A stretch of 64,000 nt of DNA from CALCKW01 sp033852095 (GTDB taxonomy: Bacteria > Pseudomonadota > Gammaproteobacteria > CALCKW01). The notes beneath the pieces are model-generated. The model saw only the letters and a program-made list of their open reading frames with translations. It searched no databases and had not been told where the DNA came from. A program made the position numbers and the translations under genes. The stretch is taken from the NCBI GenBank assembly GCA_033852095.1, contig JAWSVD010000048.1:1-64000 (forward strand), given 5' to 3'. Below are positions 8,674 through 17,900 of the stretch, piece by piece (position 1 is the first letter of the stretch; each line of letters starts with the position of its first letter).

Positions 8674-9701
8674 TGTTCTTGTCATCCCCTTTGAATCAGC
8701 GTCGCTGGCAGGTATTCAAATCCCACAAGCGCGGCTACCGGGCGGGCTGGGTGTTTCTCGTGCTGTTTGTCTTGAGCATGGGCGCGGAGTTGATCGCCAA
8801 CGAAAGACCTTTGCTGATCAGTTTCAAAGAGCAGCTCTATTTCCCGGTCTGGAACCTCTACACGGAAATCGAATTTGGCGGGGAGTTCGAATCTGAAGCG
8901 GACTATCATGACCCCTATGTGAAAGAGCTGATCGAAGCGAAGGGCTGGATGTTGTTCCCGCCGGTGGCCTACAACTACAAGACCATCGATCTGCAGTCGC
9001 CCGAGTCCGGGCCCTCTGCCCCAAGTCGCCAGCACTGGCTCGGCACCGATGATCAAAACAGGGATGTCTTGGCTAGATCCATCTACGGCTTCCGGATCTC
9101 CGTGCTGTTCGGTTTGGCATTGACTATCGCCAGCTCCATCATTGGTGTGGCTGCAGGCGCTGTGCAGGGCTATTTTGGCGGCTGGGTGGACATGATAGGC
9201 CAGCGTTTTGTGGAGGTTTGGCAGGGTCTGCCGGTGTTGTATATTCTGATTATTCTGGCCAGTGTGATCGATCCCGGTTTTTGGTCGCTGTTGTCGATCA
9301 TGGTGCTGGTGCAGTGGACGGTCTTGGTGGGGGTGGTGCGGGCAGAATTTCTGCGCGTGCGAAATTTTGATTACGTCAAAGCAGCACGGGCGCTGGGTGT
9401 ATCAAACATGGCCATTATGTGGCACCACATCTTGCCCAATGCCATGGTGGCGACCTTGAGTTTCCTGCCCTTTATTCTCGGCAGTTCGGTGACCACCCTG
9501 ACCAGTCTGGATTACCTTGGCTTTGGTCTGCCGCTCGGCTCGCCTTCACTCGGCGAGCTGCTGCAACAGGGCAAGAATAACCTACACGCGCCCTGGCTTG
9601 GTTTGACAGGTTTTTTTGTGATTTCCCTGATGCTCAGCTTGTTGGTGTTTGTCGGCGAAGCCGTGCGTGATGCTTTTGACCCGCGGAAGACACTGGTATG
9701 A
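8673..9701 (+). CDS. yejE: peptide ABC transporter permease YejE
   Basis: This 342-residue partner permease starts with LNQRRWQVFKSHKRGY, a cytoplasmic leader typical of YejE, then a membrane segment, a periplasmic loop with LGTDDQNRDVLARSIYGFR (the OppC-type signature), and the C-terminal permease domain with YVKAARALGVSN and FDPRKTLV. It forms the heteromeric channel with YejB. The start overlaps the yejB stop by one base, and its own stop overlaps the yejF start by ATGA, so the three genes are one transcription unit. Confidence 0.93.
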   Translation: MFLSSPLNQRRWQVFKSHKRGYRAGWVFLVLFVLSMGAELIANERPLLISFKEQLYFPVWNLYTEIEFGGEFESEADYHDPYVKELIEAKGWMLFPPVAYNYKTIDLQSPESGPSAPSRQHWLGTDDQNRDVLARSIYGFRISVLFGLALTIASSIIGVAAGAVQGYFGGWVDMIGQRFVEVWQGLPVLYILIILASVIDPGFWSLLSIMVLVQWTVLVGVVRAEFLRVRNFDYVKAARALGVSNMAIMWHHILPNAMVATLSFLPFILGSSVTTLTSLDYLGFGLPLGSPSLGELLQQGKNNLHAPWLGLTGFFVISLMLSLLVFVGEAVRDAFDPRKTLV

Positions 9702-11329
9702 GCGAGCCCAAGCAAAGCGTTCTGTGCGTGGAGAAGCTGCGTGTCGCCTTCGGCAGCGGCACGGAGCTGAGCGAAGTTGTGCGGGCTGTCAGTTTCAGTA
9801 TCGATGCGGGGCAGACCCTTGCCTTGGTGGGGGAGAGCGGTTCGGGCAAGTCGGTGACGGCTCGGTCGATCATGCGCTTGCTGCCTTATCCGGCGGCATC
9901 CCACCCGGGTGGGCGCGTGCTGTTCAAGGGCGAGTCGATGCTCGATGCCACCGAAGCGCGCATGCGGCAGATTCGCGGCGCGGGCATCGGCATGATTTTC
10001 CAAGAGCCCATGACCTCCCTCAACCCGCTGCACACCATCGAGCGGCAAATCGCCGAAGTGTTGACTGTGCACAAGGGCCTGCGCGGCGCGCGTGCGCGCA
10101 GACGCACCTTGGAACTGCTCGAATGGGTGGGGATTCGCGATGCTGAATCCCGTTTGGGTAGCTACCCGCACGAGCTCTCGGGCGGGCAGCGACAACGCAT
10201 CATGATCGCGATGGCTCTGGCGAACGAGCCGGCGCTGTTGATCGCGGATGAGCCGACCACCGCTCTGGATGTCACAGTGGAGGTGCAGATCCTCGATTTG
10301 CTGAAAGACTTGCAGCGTGAGCTGGGCATGGCGCTGTTGCTGATCACCCATGATCTGGGGGTGGTGCGTCGCATGGCTGATACTGTTTGCGTGATGCGCG
10401 ACGGGGAGATCGTCGAGTCTGGACCGTGCAGCGACGTGATGGCGCGGCCGCAGCACGCTTACACCCGGCACCTGATCGATGCGGAGCCCAGCGGCGTGCC
10501 GGTGGCGATTGAGCCGGGTGCTGCGGTGCAGCTCAAGGTCAGCGATCTGTCGGTGCATTTCCCGATTAAAAAAGGCCTGCTGAAGCGGACAGTGTCGGTG
10601 CTAAAAGCGGTCGACGGGGTCAGCTTTGAATTGCGTGCCGGCGAAACCCTGGGCGTGGTGGGGGAGAGTGGTTCGGGCAAAAGCACGCTGGCGCAGGCGG
10701 TGTTGCGGTTGATCTCCAGTAAGGGCTCTATCGTCTGGCTCGGCGACGATCTGCAGAGCTGGCGGCAATCCAGGCTTCGCCCCTTGCGCGCGGACTTGCA
10801 ATTGGTGTTTCAGGATCCCTACGGCTCGCTCAGCCCGCGTCTGTCGGTGGGGCAGTTGATCGCCGAGGGACTGAGCGTGCACCAGCCGCAGCTCGATCAA
10901 ACACAGCGCACGGCGAAGGTGCGGCAGGCGCTCGAAGACGTGGAGATGGACCCGGCGGTGATCAACCGCTATCCGCACGAATTTTCCGGCGGCCAGCGCC
11001 AGCGCATCGCGATCGCGCGGGCCATGGTGCTGCAGCCGCAGTTGGTGGTGCTCGATGAGCCGACCTCGGCGTTGGACCGCTCGATTCAGGCGCAGGTGCT
11101 GGCGCTGTTGCAGAGGCTGCAGCGCGAGCGCGGCATCAGTTATATCTTCATCAGCCATGATCTCAAAGTGGTGCGCAGCATCAGCCACCAGCTGTTGGTG
11201 ATGCGGGCGGGGGTGGTTGTGGAAGCGGGCGATGCCCGCGCCGTGTTTGCGCGACCCAAAAGCGAATACACACGGGTCTTGATGCAGGCCGCCTTTGCTG
11301 GCGAAGCAACGCCGCATATATCGCTGTAG
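9698..11329 (+). CDS. yejF: dual ATPase of the Yej peptide ABC transporter
   Basis: The 543-residue protein contains two complete ABC ATPase domains. Each has Walker A GESGSGKS (about residues 46-53 and 323-330), a signature (LSGGQRQR and FSGGQRQR) and a Walker B followed by DEPT. This head-to-tail layout, equivalent to DppD plus DppF fused, is characteristic of YejF. It would energise YejB/YejE on the cytoplasmic face. No solute-binding protein follows or precedes it, so YejA must lie elsewhere or be replaced by another binding protein. Confidence 0.94.
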   Translation: MSEPKQSVLCVEKLRVAFGSGTELSEVVRAVSFSIDAGQTLALVGESGSGKSVTARSIMRLLPYPAASHPGGRVLFKGESMLDATEARMRQIRGAGIGMIFQEPMTSLNPLHTIERQIAEVLTVHKGLRGARARRRTLELLEWVGIRDAESRLGSYPHELSGGQRQRIMIAMALANEPALLIADEPTTALDVTVEVQILDLLKDLQRELGMALLLITHDLGVVRRMADTVCVMRDGEIVESGPCSDVMARPQHAYTRHLIDAEPSGVPVAIEPGAAVQLKVSDLSVHFPIKKGLLKRTVSVLKAVDGVSFELRAGETLGVVGESGSGKSTLAQAVLRLISSKGSIVWLGDDLQSWRQSRLRPLRADLQLVFQDPYGSLSPRLSVGQLIAEGLSVHQPQLDQTQRTAKVRQALEDVEMDPAVINRYPHEFSGGQRQRIAIARAMVLQPQLVVLDEPTSALDRSIQAQVLALLQRLQRERGISYIFISHDLKVVRSISHQLLVMRAGVVVEAGDARAVFARPKSEYTRVLMQAAFAGEATPHISL

Positions 11330-11500
11330 GGCAGCTTGGGTCAGCATTGGCATATCAGTCAGTTCAAAAACGACTTCTCGCGATGGCAGCTGTTCTTGGG
11401 CAGGCTGCTAGAACGATAAGCCTGGGCTATTCGCTTCCTTTTTGCAGGGGCTGCTAAGCTGATACGAGTGAGCAACAGCGGTCAGGAGCAAGGGCACAAC

Positions 11501-12043
11501 ATGAGCACGAAACCCCGTATCACCGGCACCACAACCATCGCGAGCTCGCGCTTGTTCGAGATTGAAACGGTTGATCTGCTGTTCGACAACGGTGCCACAG
11601 CGCAGTACGAGCGCGTGTGCACGCGGCTGGCGGGCGCGGTTTGCATCGCCGCCATCGACGCTGGGGAGGTGCTGTTGATACGCGAGTACCAGGTGGGCAC
11701 GGACCGTTATGAGCTGGTATTGCCCAAGGGGGCGATTGACCCGGGTGAGGAAGTCTTGGCTGCGGCGAACCGAGAATTGATGGAAGAAGCGGGTTTTGCC
11801 GCCAAATCCTTGCAGCTGATGAAGGTCATGGCGGTGGCACCGGGGTATTTCAATCACCGTACCCACCTGGTGTTGGCGACAGATTTATACCCACAACAGG
11901 CGGACGGCGACGAGCCAGAGCCACTTGAAGTGGTGCGCTGGCCAATGGCTGAGCTGCCAGCGCTTTTCTGCCGAGAGGATTTCAGTGAAGCGCGCAGTCT
12001 GGCGGCGCTGGTACTGGCTCAGCAGTGGATCGATGGCGAGTGA
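11501..12043 (+). CDS. nudE: ADP-compounds Nudix hydrolase NudE
   Basis: The 180-residue protein carries a full Nudix box, GAIDPGE...ANRELMEEAGF, and the NudE tail DGDEPEPLEVVRWP followed by DFSEARSLAAL. NudE hydrolyses ADP-ribose, NADH and related ADP compounds in the cytoplasm. I chose the ATG at 11501 because AAGGG sits 6 bases upstream; an upstream GTG reading would add 11 residues. E. coli nudE lies next to mrcA, but here the neighbours are yejF and a lipoprotein gene. Confidence 0.93.
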   Translation: MSTKPRITGTTTIASSRLFEIETVDLLFDNGATAQYERVCTRLAGAVCIAAIDAGEVLLIREYQVGTDRYELVLPKGAIDPGEEVLAAANRELMEEAGFAAKSLQLMKVMAVAPGYFNHRTHLVLATDLYPQQADGDEPEPLEVVRWPMAELPALFCREDFSEARSLAALVLAQQWIDGE

Positions 12044-12158
12044 TTGCTGAGCGGGGCGCTTAATTTTTCACTATCAACGTCGGAAAACTGGCGTTTCCGC
12101 TGACGTGCACTAAATTCTTGGTGGGGATGTTCCTTTTTCTGATCTCGATGCTCACACC

Positions 12159-13496
12159 ATGAAACTGACTCGGCTGATAATTCCAATCACTTTTTCGATG
12201 CTGCTCAGTGCCTGCGGGAACGGTATCACCGATACGGTTGAGGCGGCCGCCGCGCCAGTGCCCGTTCAAGACGATGATGTGGACGGCGATCCTGGGCTGC
12301 CGGTGGGTGACGGCGCTTATGTTTCTTTTGAGAGCCTCGATTTTAGTTATGGCGACAACTCGGTGGTGGAGGCCTTGTTTCGCACCCGAGACCAGCACAA
12401 CGAGCCCCTGGACAGCCTGAGTCTGTCTGACTTCGACGTATTAGAAGATGCGCAAGCGCTGAACAGCGCCGAGTCCCTGTTGGGATTTGTGCCCGTCAGC
12501 TCACTGCCCTACGAATTGCAGACGGCCATCGTGCTGGACGTCAGCGCCAGCACCGACGCGCAGGAGCTGGCGCAGATGACCCGCGCCATCAGCGAGTTCA
12601 TCGCCAGCAGTGAGCGCAACATCAACAGCCTGATATCTCGGCAGCGTGTGGCCATTTACACCGCTGACAGCGCGGTGCGGCGCGTGGTCAGTTTCACCGG
12701 CGATCAGCAGGTGCTCGAGCTTGCCCTGGATTCAGTGCAGGTCTCGGCCGCGTCCTCCACTGACCTCTACGGCGCGGTGCAGCGCGCGGCGAACGACATC
12801 GATGAACGCTACCTGAGCAACAGCATCGTTGAGGGGGCGATCATTTTGATCACCGACGGCAAGGACAACGCCGATCGGGTCACGGCCGCTCAGGCAATGG
12901 CCGCCAGCCGAGGGCTCGCGGTGTTCGTCATAGCGGTGGGGGAAGGCACTGACACAACCGATCTGCAGGGCATCGCCACCGAAGGGCTCGAAAGCGTGCC
13001 TGATTATTACTCGGTTATCCGCGGCGTACAGGCGGTGCAGTCGCGCTTGCTGCGCTGGTTGGGCAGTGTGTACAAGTTAAATTATGCTTCACCGAAGCGG
13101 CGTGCAGAGGGGGCCGCTTCGAACAGCGACCACAGTTTCGAACTGCGGGCTGTCGATAACTCCAACAGCAACGCTGACACCGCGCGTCTACTGCACACCT
13201 TCAATGCGTCTCGCTTTGGCGAGGTGCGGGCGGTGGTGAGTATCTCTGGTCCGCAATCCATCACCGTTGGCCAGACAGAGAGCTACATCGCCGAGACGCG
13301 CTGGGGCGGCCAGGTGGGCAGTATCTACAGCTGGAGCATCAGCGGTCAGGGCTGTGTCTTGATGGCGAGCTTTCAGGCTACGGCGCGAGTGACTGCGGTG
13401 CAGCAGGGCAATTGCCAGCTGCTGGCTGTGGACACGGCGCACAGCGCGGCCACGACCTTGTCTGTCGATGCGCAGAGCACCCGCTTAGAGCCTTAA
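12159..13496 (+). CDS. von Willebrand factor A domain lipoprotein
   Basis: The 445-residue protein has a lipoprotein signal with lipobox LSAC and Cys19 as the acylation site. A low-complexity Asp-rich linker (about 37-51) precedes a VWA domain. The MIDAS motif is present as DVSAS at 127-131, with a downstream ITDGKDNAD segment, so metal-dependent ligand binding is plausible. The region after about residue 330 is a possible Ig-like beta domain (VVSISGPQSITVGQTESY...). VWA lipoproteins mediate envelope or surface interactions; the partner is not evident. The family is certain, the role is not. Confidence 0.8.
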   Translation: MKLTRLIIPITFSMLLSACGNGITDTVEAAAAPVPVQDDDVDGDPGLPVGDGAYVSFESLDFSYGDNSVVEALFRTRDQHNEPLDSLSLSDFDVLEDAQALNSAESLLGFVPVSSLPYELQTAIVLDVSASTDAQELAQMTRAISEFIASSERNINSLISRQRVAIYTADSAVRRVVSFTGDQQVLELALDSVQVSAASSTDLYGAVQRAANDIDERYLSNSIVEGAIILITDGKDNADRVTAAQAMAASRGLAVFVIAVGEGTDTTDLQGIATEGLESVPDYYSVIRGVQAVQSRLLRWLGSVYKLNYASPKRRAEGAASNSDHSFELRAVDNSNSNADTARLLHTFNASRFGEVRAVVSISGPQSITVGQTESYIAETRWGGQVGSIYSWSISGQGCVLMASFQATARVTAVQQGNCQLLAVDTAHSAATTLSVDAQSTRLEP

Positions 13497-13514
13497 TTCG
13501 GGCCGTGCTTTCAG

Positions 13515-13934
13515 TTAGATAACTGGCGGTGCATTCTTCGCGGGGCGGCGGCCGATGTTGCCAATGGCTTCTTTGACCCGGTTGCGAGCGGCAAAAGGAA
13601 CGGCGATCAGGGTGATCAAAATACCGACCTTGGCCATGAAGTACACGCCGGCGGTGAAGGCCAGTTCCGCGTCATCGCGCGAAACCTCGCTGACCCCTTC
13701 GGCAAAAAAAGAATAGAACCAGGTGCCTACATCGGTGGTGGTCAGCCACGAGTGTAAGTTTTCTTCGAAGCGATCATTGAAGTGGTAGAGCCCGTAGAGG
13801 ACCAAGAGCGCAAGAATGGAACTGTAGAAATAAGAGGCCTTGCGCGGGTAGAACAAAGTCAGCACGTACAGCGCCAGCAGCACCAAAGGGTACTCCACAA
13901 AGTGGGGCAGAACGCGGTCTACAAATTGTTCCAT
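13515..13934 (-). CDS. small inner-membrane protein of unknown function
   Basis: This 139-residue protein has three clear hydrophobic segments (about residues 15-27, 35-50 and 96-113) separated by an acidic loop containing DRFEENLHSWL. I do not recognise the family. It is convergent with the VWA lipoprotein gene, 18 bases apart. The ATG at 13934 gives MEQFVDRVL; no strong ribosome-binding site distinguishes other starts. Confidence 0.6.
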   Translation of the reverse strand: MEQFVDRVLPHFVEYPLVLLALYVLTLFYPRKASYFYSSILALLVLYGLYHFNDRFEENLHSWLTTTDVGTWFYSFFAEGVSEVSRDDAELAFTAGVYFMAKVGILITLIAVPFAARNRVKEAIGNIGRRPAKNAPPVI

Positions 13935-14235
13935 GGGCTCTTTTTAGTTGGGCACGCATCTGTCGATGCGCTGTTTTTTGGTCGAGATTGCCGCGTACAA
14001 ACAGCTGAGCGCAGATTGGCGTCTCTCCTTGCGTTGCCGTCTGGGAGAGTAAATATCGTGGCTTATGGGGCTGAGTATGCAAAGCGAGTGCCCGTTGCTG
14101 AGGCCGGTGCTGCCGTTTGACCGGGCCGCGAGTCGTTTGCCGTCGAACAAAACGCCAAGGCTCGAAGCGCTGCTCTTGGAGTCGGTGATTTTTTTCAGAC
14201 GATGGCAGCATTTTGAAGACTAATGAGAGATATAA
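13935..14235. other. divergent intergenic region
   Basis: This region lies between the leftward membrane-protein gene and the rightward phosphopantetheinyl transferase gene. Both promoters should be here. I see no gene, clear hairpin or repeat. Confidence 0.5.
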
Positions 14236-14907
14236 ATGGGTCAGGAGCTGTCTTCGGCGTTGAGTGCTGTTTTTCCGCAGTCGGTGAATATCGCTGTTGT
14301 GGGGTTGGAAAAATGTGAGCAAAAGGCAACCGAGCCGGAGCTGGCCGCGCTGGGCGCCGCCTCGGATGCGCGCCTGCGCGAATTTTCAGCGGGCCGAGTG
14401 GCCGCTCGACGGGCAATGCACGGCATCAACTTGCCGCCTGCGGATATCTTGGTGGGTCGGCACCGGCAACCTCTTGCCCCTGCAGGTGTATTGATCAGCA
14501 TCACACACGATCAAGAATACGCCGTGGCCGCGGCCACTGTGCAGTCTCGATGGCATGGGATTGGGATCGATATTGCTCAGGCCGATGAGCTTCCCGTCAA
14601 TCTGCACAGCATGGTGTGCAGAGGGCAGGATCTAGAGAATCTGCGCGAGGGTGAAACAGTGGGGCAGCGGGCCAAATTGATATTTTGTCTGAAAGAGGCC
14701 CTGTTCAAAGCCATTTTCCCCCAGGTCAACGACTGGATGAATTTTTCTCAATCTGAGATATGTGTGGATCATGGGCGAGGAGAGTTTTCTGCCCAGGTGT
14801 ATGCTGAGCACGGCGCAGAACTGTCGCTGCAGGGTGCCTGGCATGGGCGATTCGCTCGGGTGGGTGAGCGTTGGTTCGCGGCTGCAGGTCTGTCAAAGCA
14901 GCGCTGA
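14236..14907 (+). CDS. 4'-phosphopantetheinyl transferase (EntD/Sfp-like)
   Basis: The 223-residue protein shows the PPTase motifs in order: FSAGRVAARRAM (about 54-65), ISITHDQEYAVAA (about 91-103), the Mg-binding GIGIDIAQAD (about 112-121) and FCLKEALFKAIFP (about 153-165). It transfers phosphopantetheine from CoA to a Ser on carrier proteins. EntD-type enzymes usually serve siderophore or other nonribosomal/polyketide synthases, but no such synthase is within the window. The substrate is therefore unknown, and it could also serve fatty-acid ACP in some lineages. Confidence 0.88.
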   Translation: MGQELSSALSAVFPQSVNIAVVGLEKCEQKATEPELAALGAASDARLREFSAGRVAARRAMHGINLPPADILVGRHRQPLAPAGVLISITHDQEYAVAAATVQSRWHGIGIDIAQADELPVNLHSMVCRGQDLENLREGETVGQRAKLIFCLKEALFKAIFPQVNDWMNFSQSEICVDHGRGEFSAQVYAEHGAELSLQGAWHGRFARVGERWFAAAGLSKQR

Positions 14908-15085
14908 TCTGTCGAGCTTTGCCGGCTCAGGGGCATCGTCCAGTTGTTCTTGGATGAAGGTTGGCAGTGCTGAACAGAGGCGGTGAGTAGGGCGGAACTA
15001 AGGCTATTGCTGTGTTCGTCGAGCTCAATGGCGCTTTTGGCCACTCCAGCGGGGATCAGGGCTTGCGGCCACTGAAAAAAACCGT

Positions 15086-15111
15086 AAAAAAAACACCGCA
15101 AATGGCGGTGT
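15086..15111 (-). terminator. intrinsic terminator of the cold-shock gene
   Basis: Read on the minus strand, the stem ACACCGC / GCGGTGT with a 5-base loop is followed directly by a run of eight T. It lies 42 bases after the cold-shock stop codon, a classic rho-independent terminator. Confidence 0.85.
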
Positions 15112-15152
15112 CCTTTTTAGCGTCATTATTCTAGTCAGGAAAACCGACTAAA

Positions 15153-15359
15153 TTAGACAGCCACAACGTTAGTTGCGCAGGGTCCCTTCTGGCCTTCACC
15201 TTCGACGTATTCAACTTCTTGACCGTCGTTAAGTGTGGCGAAGCCACCGCCATTCTTGATTTCAGAATGGTGAACAAAGAGGTCTTTACCGCCATCTTCA
15301 GGAGCGATGAAACCGAAACCTTTGTCGGCGTTGAACCACTTGACTGTACCTTTACTCAT
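15153..15359 (-). CDS. CspA-family cold-shock protein
   Basis: The 68-residue protein is a single cold-shock domain. RNP1 is KGFGFIAP (about 16-23) and RNP2 is DLFVHHSEI (about 29-37), with the family start MSKGTVKWFN. Such proteins bind single-stranded RNA or DNA and act as RNA chaperones. The ATG at 15359 has GGAAAG directly upstream. The gene is monocistronic with its own terminator. Whether it is cold-induced cannot be told from the sequence. Confidence 0.95.
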   Translation of the reverse strand: MSKGTVKWFNADKGFGFIAPEDGGKDLFVHHSEIKNGGGFATLNDGQEVEYVEGEGQKGPCATNVVAV

Positions 15360-15404
15360 GCTTTCCAAACTCTTTAGTTATGTTCGCAGTTATCTGCGAC
15401 GCCT

Positions 15405-15433
15405 ATTATATTCGTAATTCCACAAAACAACAC
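15405..15433 (-). promoter_or_regulatory. candidate promoter of the cold-shock gene
   Basis: On the minus strand a perfect TATAAT (-10) lies at 15410-15405, with a weak -35 (GTGTTG) 17 bases upstream. It would give a 5' leader of about 40 bases, shorter than the long leader of E. coli cspA. Confidence 0.45.
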
Positions 15434-15612
15434 CTAATTATTTGCAAAAAGTCCTTTGCCAATAAAATGTCGCTAAAAAAATGGCGTGATACACCCCGTG
15501 TGATCACGCCTAAAGCTGGTACTTCACAGGTTGTAAATGGAACTGGATGTGATCTAGAAAAACTCTATCCTTTTGATTGTTAAGTGAAATTATTCGTACA
15601 TTGAAATATCGC

Positions 15613-16719
15613 CTAAATCAGTGACAGCTGGCGTTCGTCGCGCGGGGCTTGGAAACTTAGCGTGTTTAGGGCTATGTGTTGCTCGTCGGTGGCGAGACCG
15701 TATTTTCGGCAGGCGTGGTGAAATCGCTGGTGTATAAGTGCGGCTCGGGCACCCGTTCCGCGCATACGGTGGCCAAATCGGCTGTCATTCAGACATTGTT
15801 CCCCGGGCTGCTCGCTTCTTGCCATGCCCCGGCAGTCGGCGACGGCGTTCAGAATGCGCTTGGCCCGCAGCGGGTAGTGCTGCTGAAGCCATTCGCTGAA
15901 CAACTGCTGTACCTCGCCCGGTAGGCGCAGCAGCAGGTAGTTAGCGCTGCTGGCCCCGGCATCGGCCGCTTCGCGAACCAGTGCTTCGAGCACGTTCTCG
16001 TTGAGGCCGGGTATCACCGGCGCCAGTGAAAGCCGGGTCGGGATGCCCGCCTCGCTGAGGGTGTTCAGGGTGTTCAGGCGCCGGCGAGGTGATGCCGCCC
16101 GTGGCTCAAGCTTTCGCGAGAGCTCTGGGTCGAGGGAGGTGATGCTGATGCTGACCGTGACCAGGTTTTCACTCGCCAGGTCTTGCAGCAGATCAATATC
16201 ACGCTCTATTAATGATGACTTGGTGATCAGCAGCACAGGGTGCCGCGTTTCAACCATGAGTTCTAAGAGCTGGCGGGTGAGTCGCAGCTGCCTTTCCAGA
16301 GGTTGGTAGGCGTCAGTGTTTACACCCAACGCGATGGGGCTGCAGCGATAACTCTTGCGCTGAAGCTCGCTGCGCAGCAGGGTCGCCGCTTCTTCTTTGG
16401 CGTAGAGCTGGGACTCGAAATCCAGGCCGGCACTGTGGCCTAGATAAGTATGTGTAGGGCGAGCGTAACAGTACACGCAGCCGTGCTCGCAACCTCTGTA
16501 GGGGTTGATGGAGCGATCGAAAGGGATATCGGGCGAGGTGTTGCGGCTGATGATGGTGCGCGCCTTGTCGGGCAGCCAAGTGGTGCGCAGTTTGGGCGCC
16601 TCTTGCGGCTCCCAGCCGTCGTTACAGGCGAGCACCTGGTAGGGCTCGAAGCGCCCTGTGGCGTTGCTGGCGGCGCCGCGCCCACGGCGGATGGCGGCAT
16701 TTTCGAGTAGATCGAGCAT
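15613..16719 (-). CDS. PA0069-family radical SAM protein (SplB-like)
   Basis: This 368-residue protein has the radical SAM cluster motif CEHGCVYC, with Cys77, Cys81 and Cys84 and the following YARPTH. The spacing CX3CX2C is that of the family. The N-terminal RGRGAASNATGRFEP and the segment NTSPDIPFDRSINPYRG are typical of PA0069-type proteins, distant relatives of spore photoproduct lyase. The reaction is unknown. I used the ATG at 16719, which has GAGG 8 bases upstream; a GTG three codons earlier overlaps that site. Confidence 0.88.
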   Translation of the reverse strand: MLDLLENAAIRRGRGAASNATGRFEPYQVLACNDGWEPQEAPKLRTTWLPDKARTIISRNTSPDIPFDRSINPYRGCEHGCVYCYARPTHTYLGHSAGLDFESQLYAKEEAATLLRSELQRKSYRCSPIALGVNTDAYQPLERQLRLTRQLLELMVETRHPVLLITKSSLIERDIDLLQDLASENLVTVSISITSLDPELSRKLEPRAASPRRRLNTLNTLSEAGIPTRLSLAPVIPGLNENVLEALVREAADAGASSANYLLLRLPGEVQQLFSEWLQQHYPLRAKRILNAVADCRGMARSEQPGEQCLNDSRFGHRMRGTGARAALIHQRFHHACRKYGLATDEQHIALNTLSFQAPRDERQLSLI

Positions 16720-17062
16720 CTTTCGCACCTCGGCAATAAGCTGTATGTGTAAACAGTAGTTAATGGGTGGATGAATGTCCAGTGGTTATTCGTGTTTGGC
16801 TCGATTGAGTGCGATAAATGCGCTGAAATTCAGTGCGATTGTTGGCGATGCTTAGGGGGCTTTTGTGTCGGTTGTGAATCGTTGCTGAGCTGCGTGCTCC
16901 AGTTATGTTGCATTTGAGCGTTCTGAAATCAACGGCTTGGCGCCACCAAGATGACTGGCCTCGGAATTTGTGACGGCAGTCTCATCACCGCGGGGGTGGC
17001 TTGGTTACCTTTGGCTTCCACACAGGGCCCACCAGAGCCCGCGACATTCGGTAGAGATGAAG
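16720..17062. other. divergent intergenic region
   Basis: I see no gene or clear structured element here. It should contain the promoters of the leftward radical SAM gene and the rightward secreted-protein gene. Confidence 0.5.
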
Positions 17063-17749
17063 ATGAACAAAGCCAGAGGCTCATTGTTGATGAAAGGATT
17101 CCACGGCGTATTGGCCGCAACGTTGATGATGGCCGCCCAAAGCGCCAGTGCCGCACAGGTGACTGTTCGCGTGGTGAACGCCCAGACGTTGATGCCGGTG
17201 ACTGACGTGGCTGTTTGCCTCGGCTCTGAGTACAGCCCGCAAGCCTTTGCCGCCGCACGCACCGATGCCGCCGGCGAGATTGTGACCCGAGCGCCGGGTG
17301 AAAAATTCATCCTGAGCGTGGCAAGTGCGGGCCACGGCAACTATTCCCGTGAGTACATTGCGCGCGATTTCGACATTATTTACTACGTTGCTCTGGATGG
17401 ACGCGACAGGGATTCCCGTTGTCTGGCACCCGTCCGAAACTCAGCTTCTGTGCAGGGCAAAGATGCCCTGAAACTGGTCTCGGTCAATGTGCTGTCGCAC
17501 AGCCACCATGCGGGAACCGTCGACGTTTCAACACGAGTGGACGGTGTAGAGCCAACGCATATTCGGGTCAGTACCCAGGCTGATTTTGGTGGTGCGCGCT
17601 GGATGCCGTACCGCAGCGTCACCCGTCACGCCATCGAGGCGGTTGCGTCGACGGATCTCTATGTGCAGGTTAAGCGATTGATTCGACAGGATGAAAACAG
17701 TGTCGAAGCTGTCTCCAGTGCGAGAATCGGGGATTTGCACTGGAATTGA
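17063..17749 (+). CDS. secreted protein of unknown function
   Basis: The 228-residue product has a cleavable-looking signal peptide: a basic start (MNKARG), a hydrophobic core GVLAATLMMAA, and a likely cut after ASA near residue 30. The mature part starts AQVTVRVVNAQTLMPVTDVAVCLG, which looks like a carboxypeptidase-regulatory-like (CNA-B/transthyretin) beta domain with a TDAAGEIVTRAPG turn. The C-terminal half (about 125-228) is not recognised. ATG codons at 17057 and 17063 are both possible; the latter has AGAG 6-9 bases upstream. A good terminator follows. Confidence 0.6.
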   Translation: MNKARGSLLMKGFHGVLAATLMMAAQSASAAQVTVRVVNAQTLMPVTDVAVCLGSEYSPQAFAAARTDAAGEIVTRAPGEKFILSVASAGHGNYSREYIARDFDIIYYVALDGRDRDSRCLAPVRNSASVQGKDALKLVSVNVLSHSHHAGTVDVSTRVDGVEPTHIRVSTQADFGGARWMPYRSVTRHAIEAVASTDLYVQVKRLIRQDENSVEAVSSARIGDLHWN

Positions 17750-17860
17750 CAGGCCGGCAGCTGAATAGCTGAAGTTTCGAGCGATTCGAAGCTTCCTGCT
17801 ACACAGCATAGGCTGCAGTCCAGCTGAGTCCTTGATGACTTGATCGGATTTGTCCAGAAG

Positions 17861-17892
17861 CCCGCAGCGCTCAGCGTTCGCGGGTTTTTTTT
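17861..17892 (+). terminator. intrinsic terminator after the secreted-protein gene
   Basis: A stem CCCGC / GCGGG with an inner partly paired AGCGCT...AGCGTT segment is followed directly by eight T on the plus strand. Confidence 0.8.
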
Positions 17893-17900
17893 GTTCTTCT

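Noticed and set aside
12077..12103. Hairpin (CGGAAA / TTTCCG) after nudE as a terminator
   Set aside because: There is no T-run on either strand and the stem is short.
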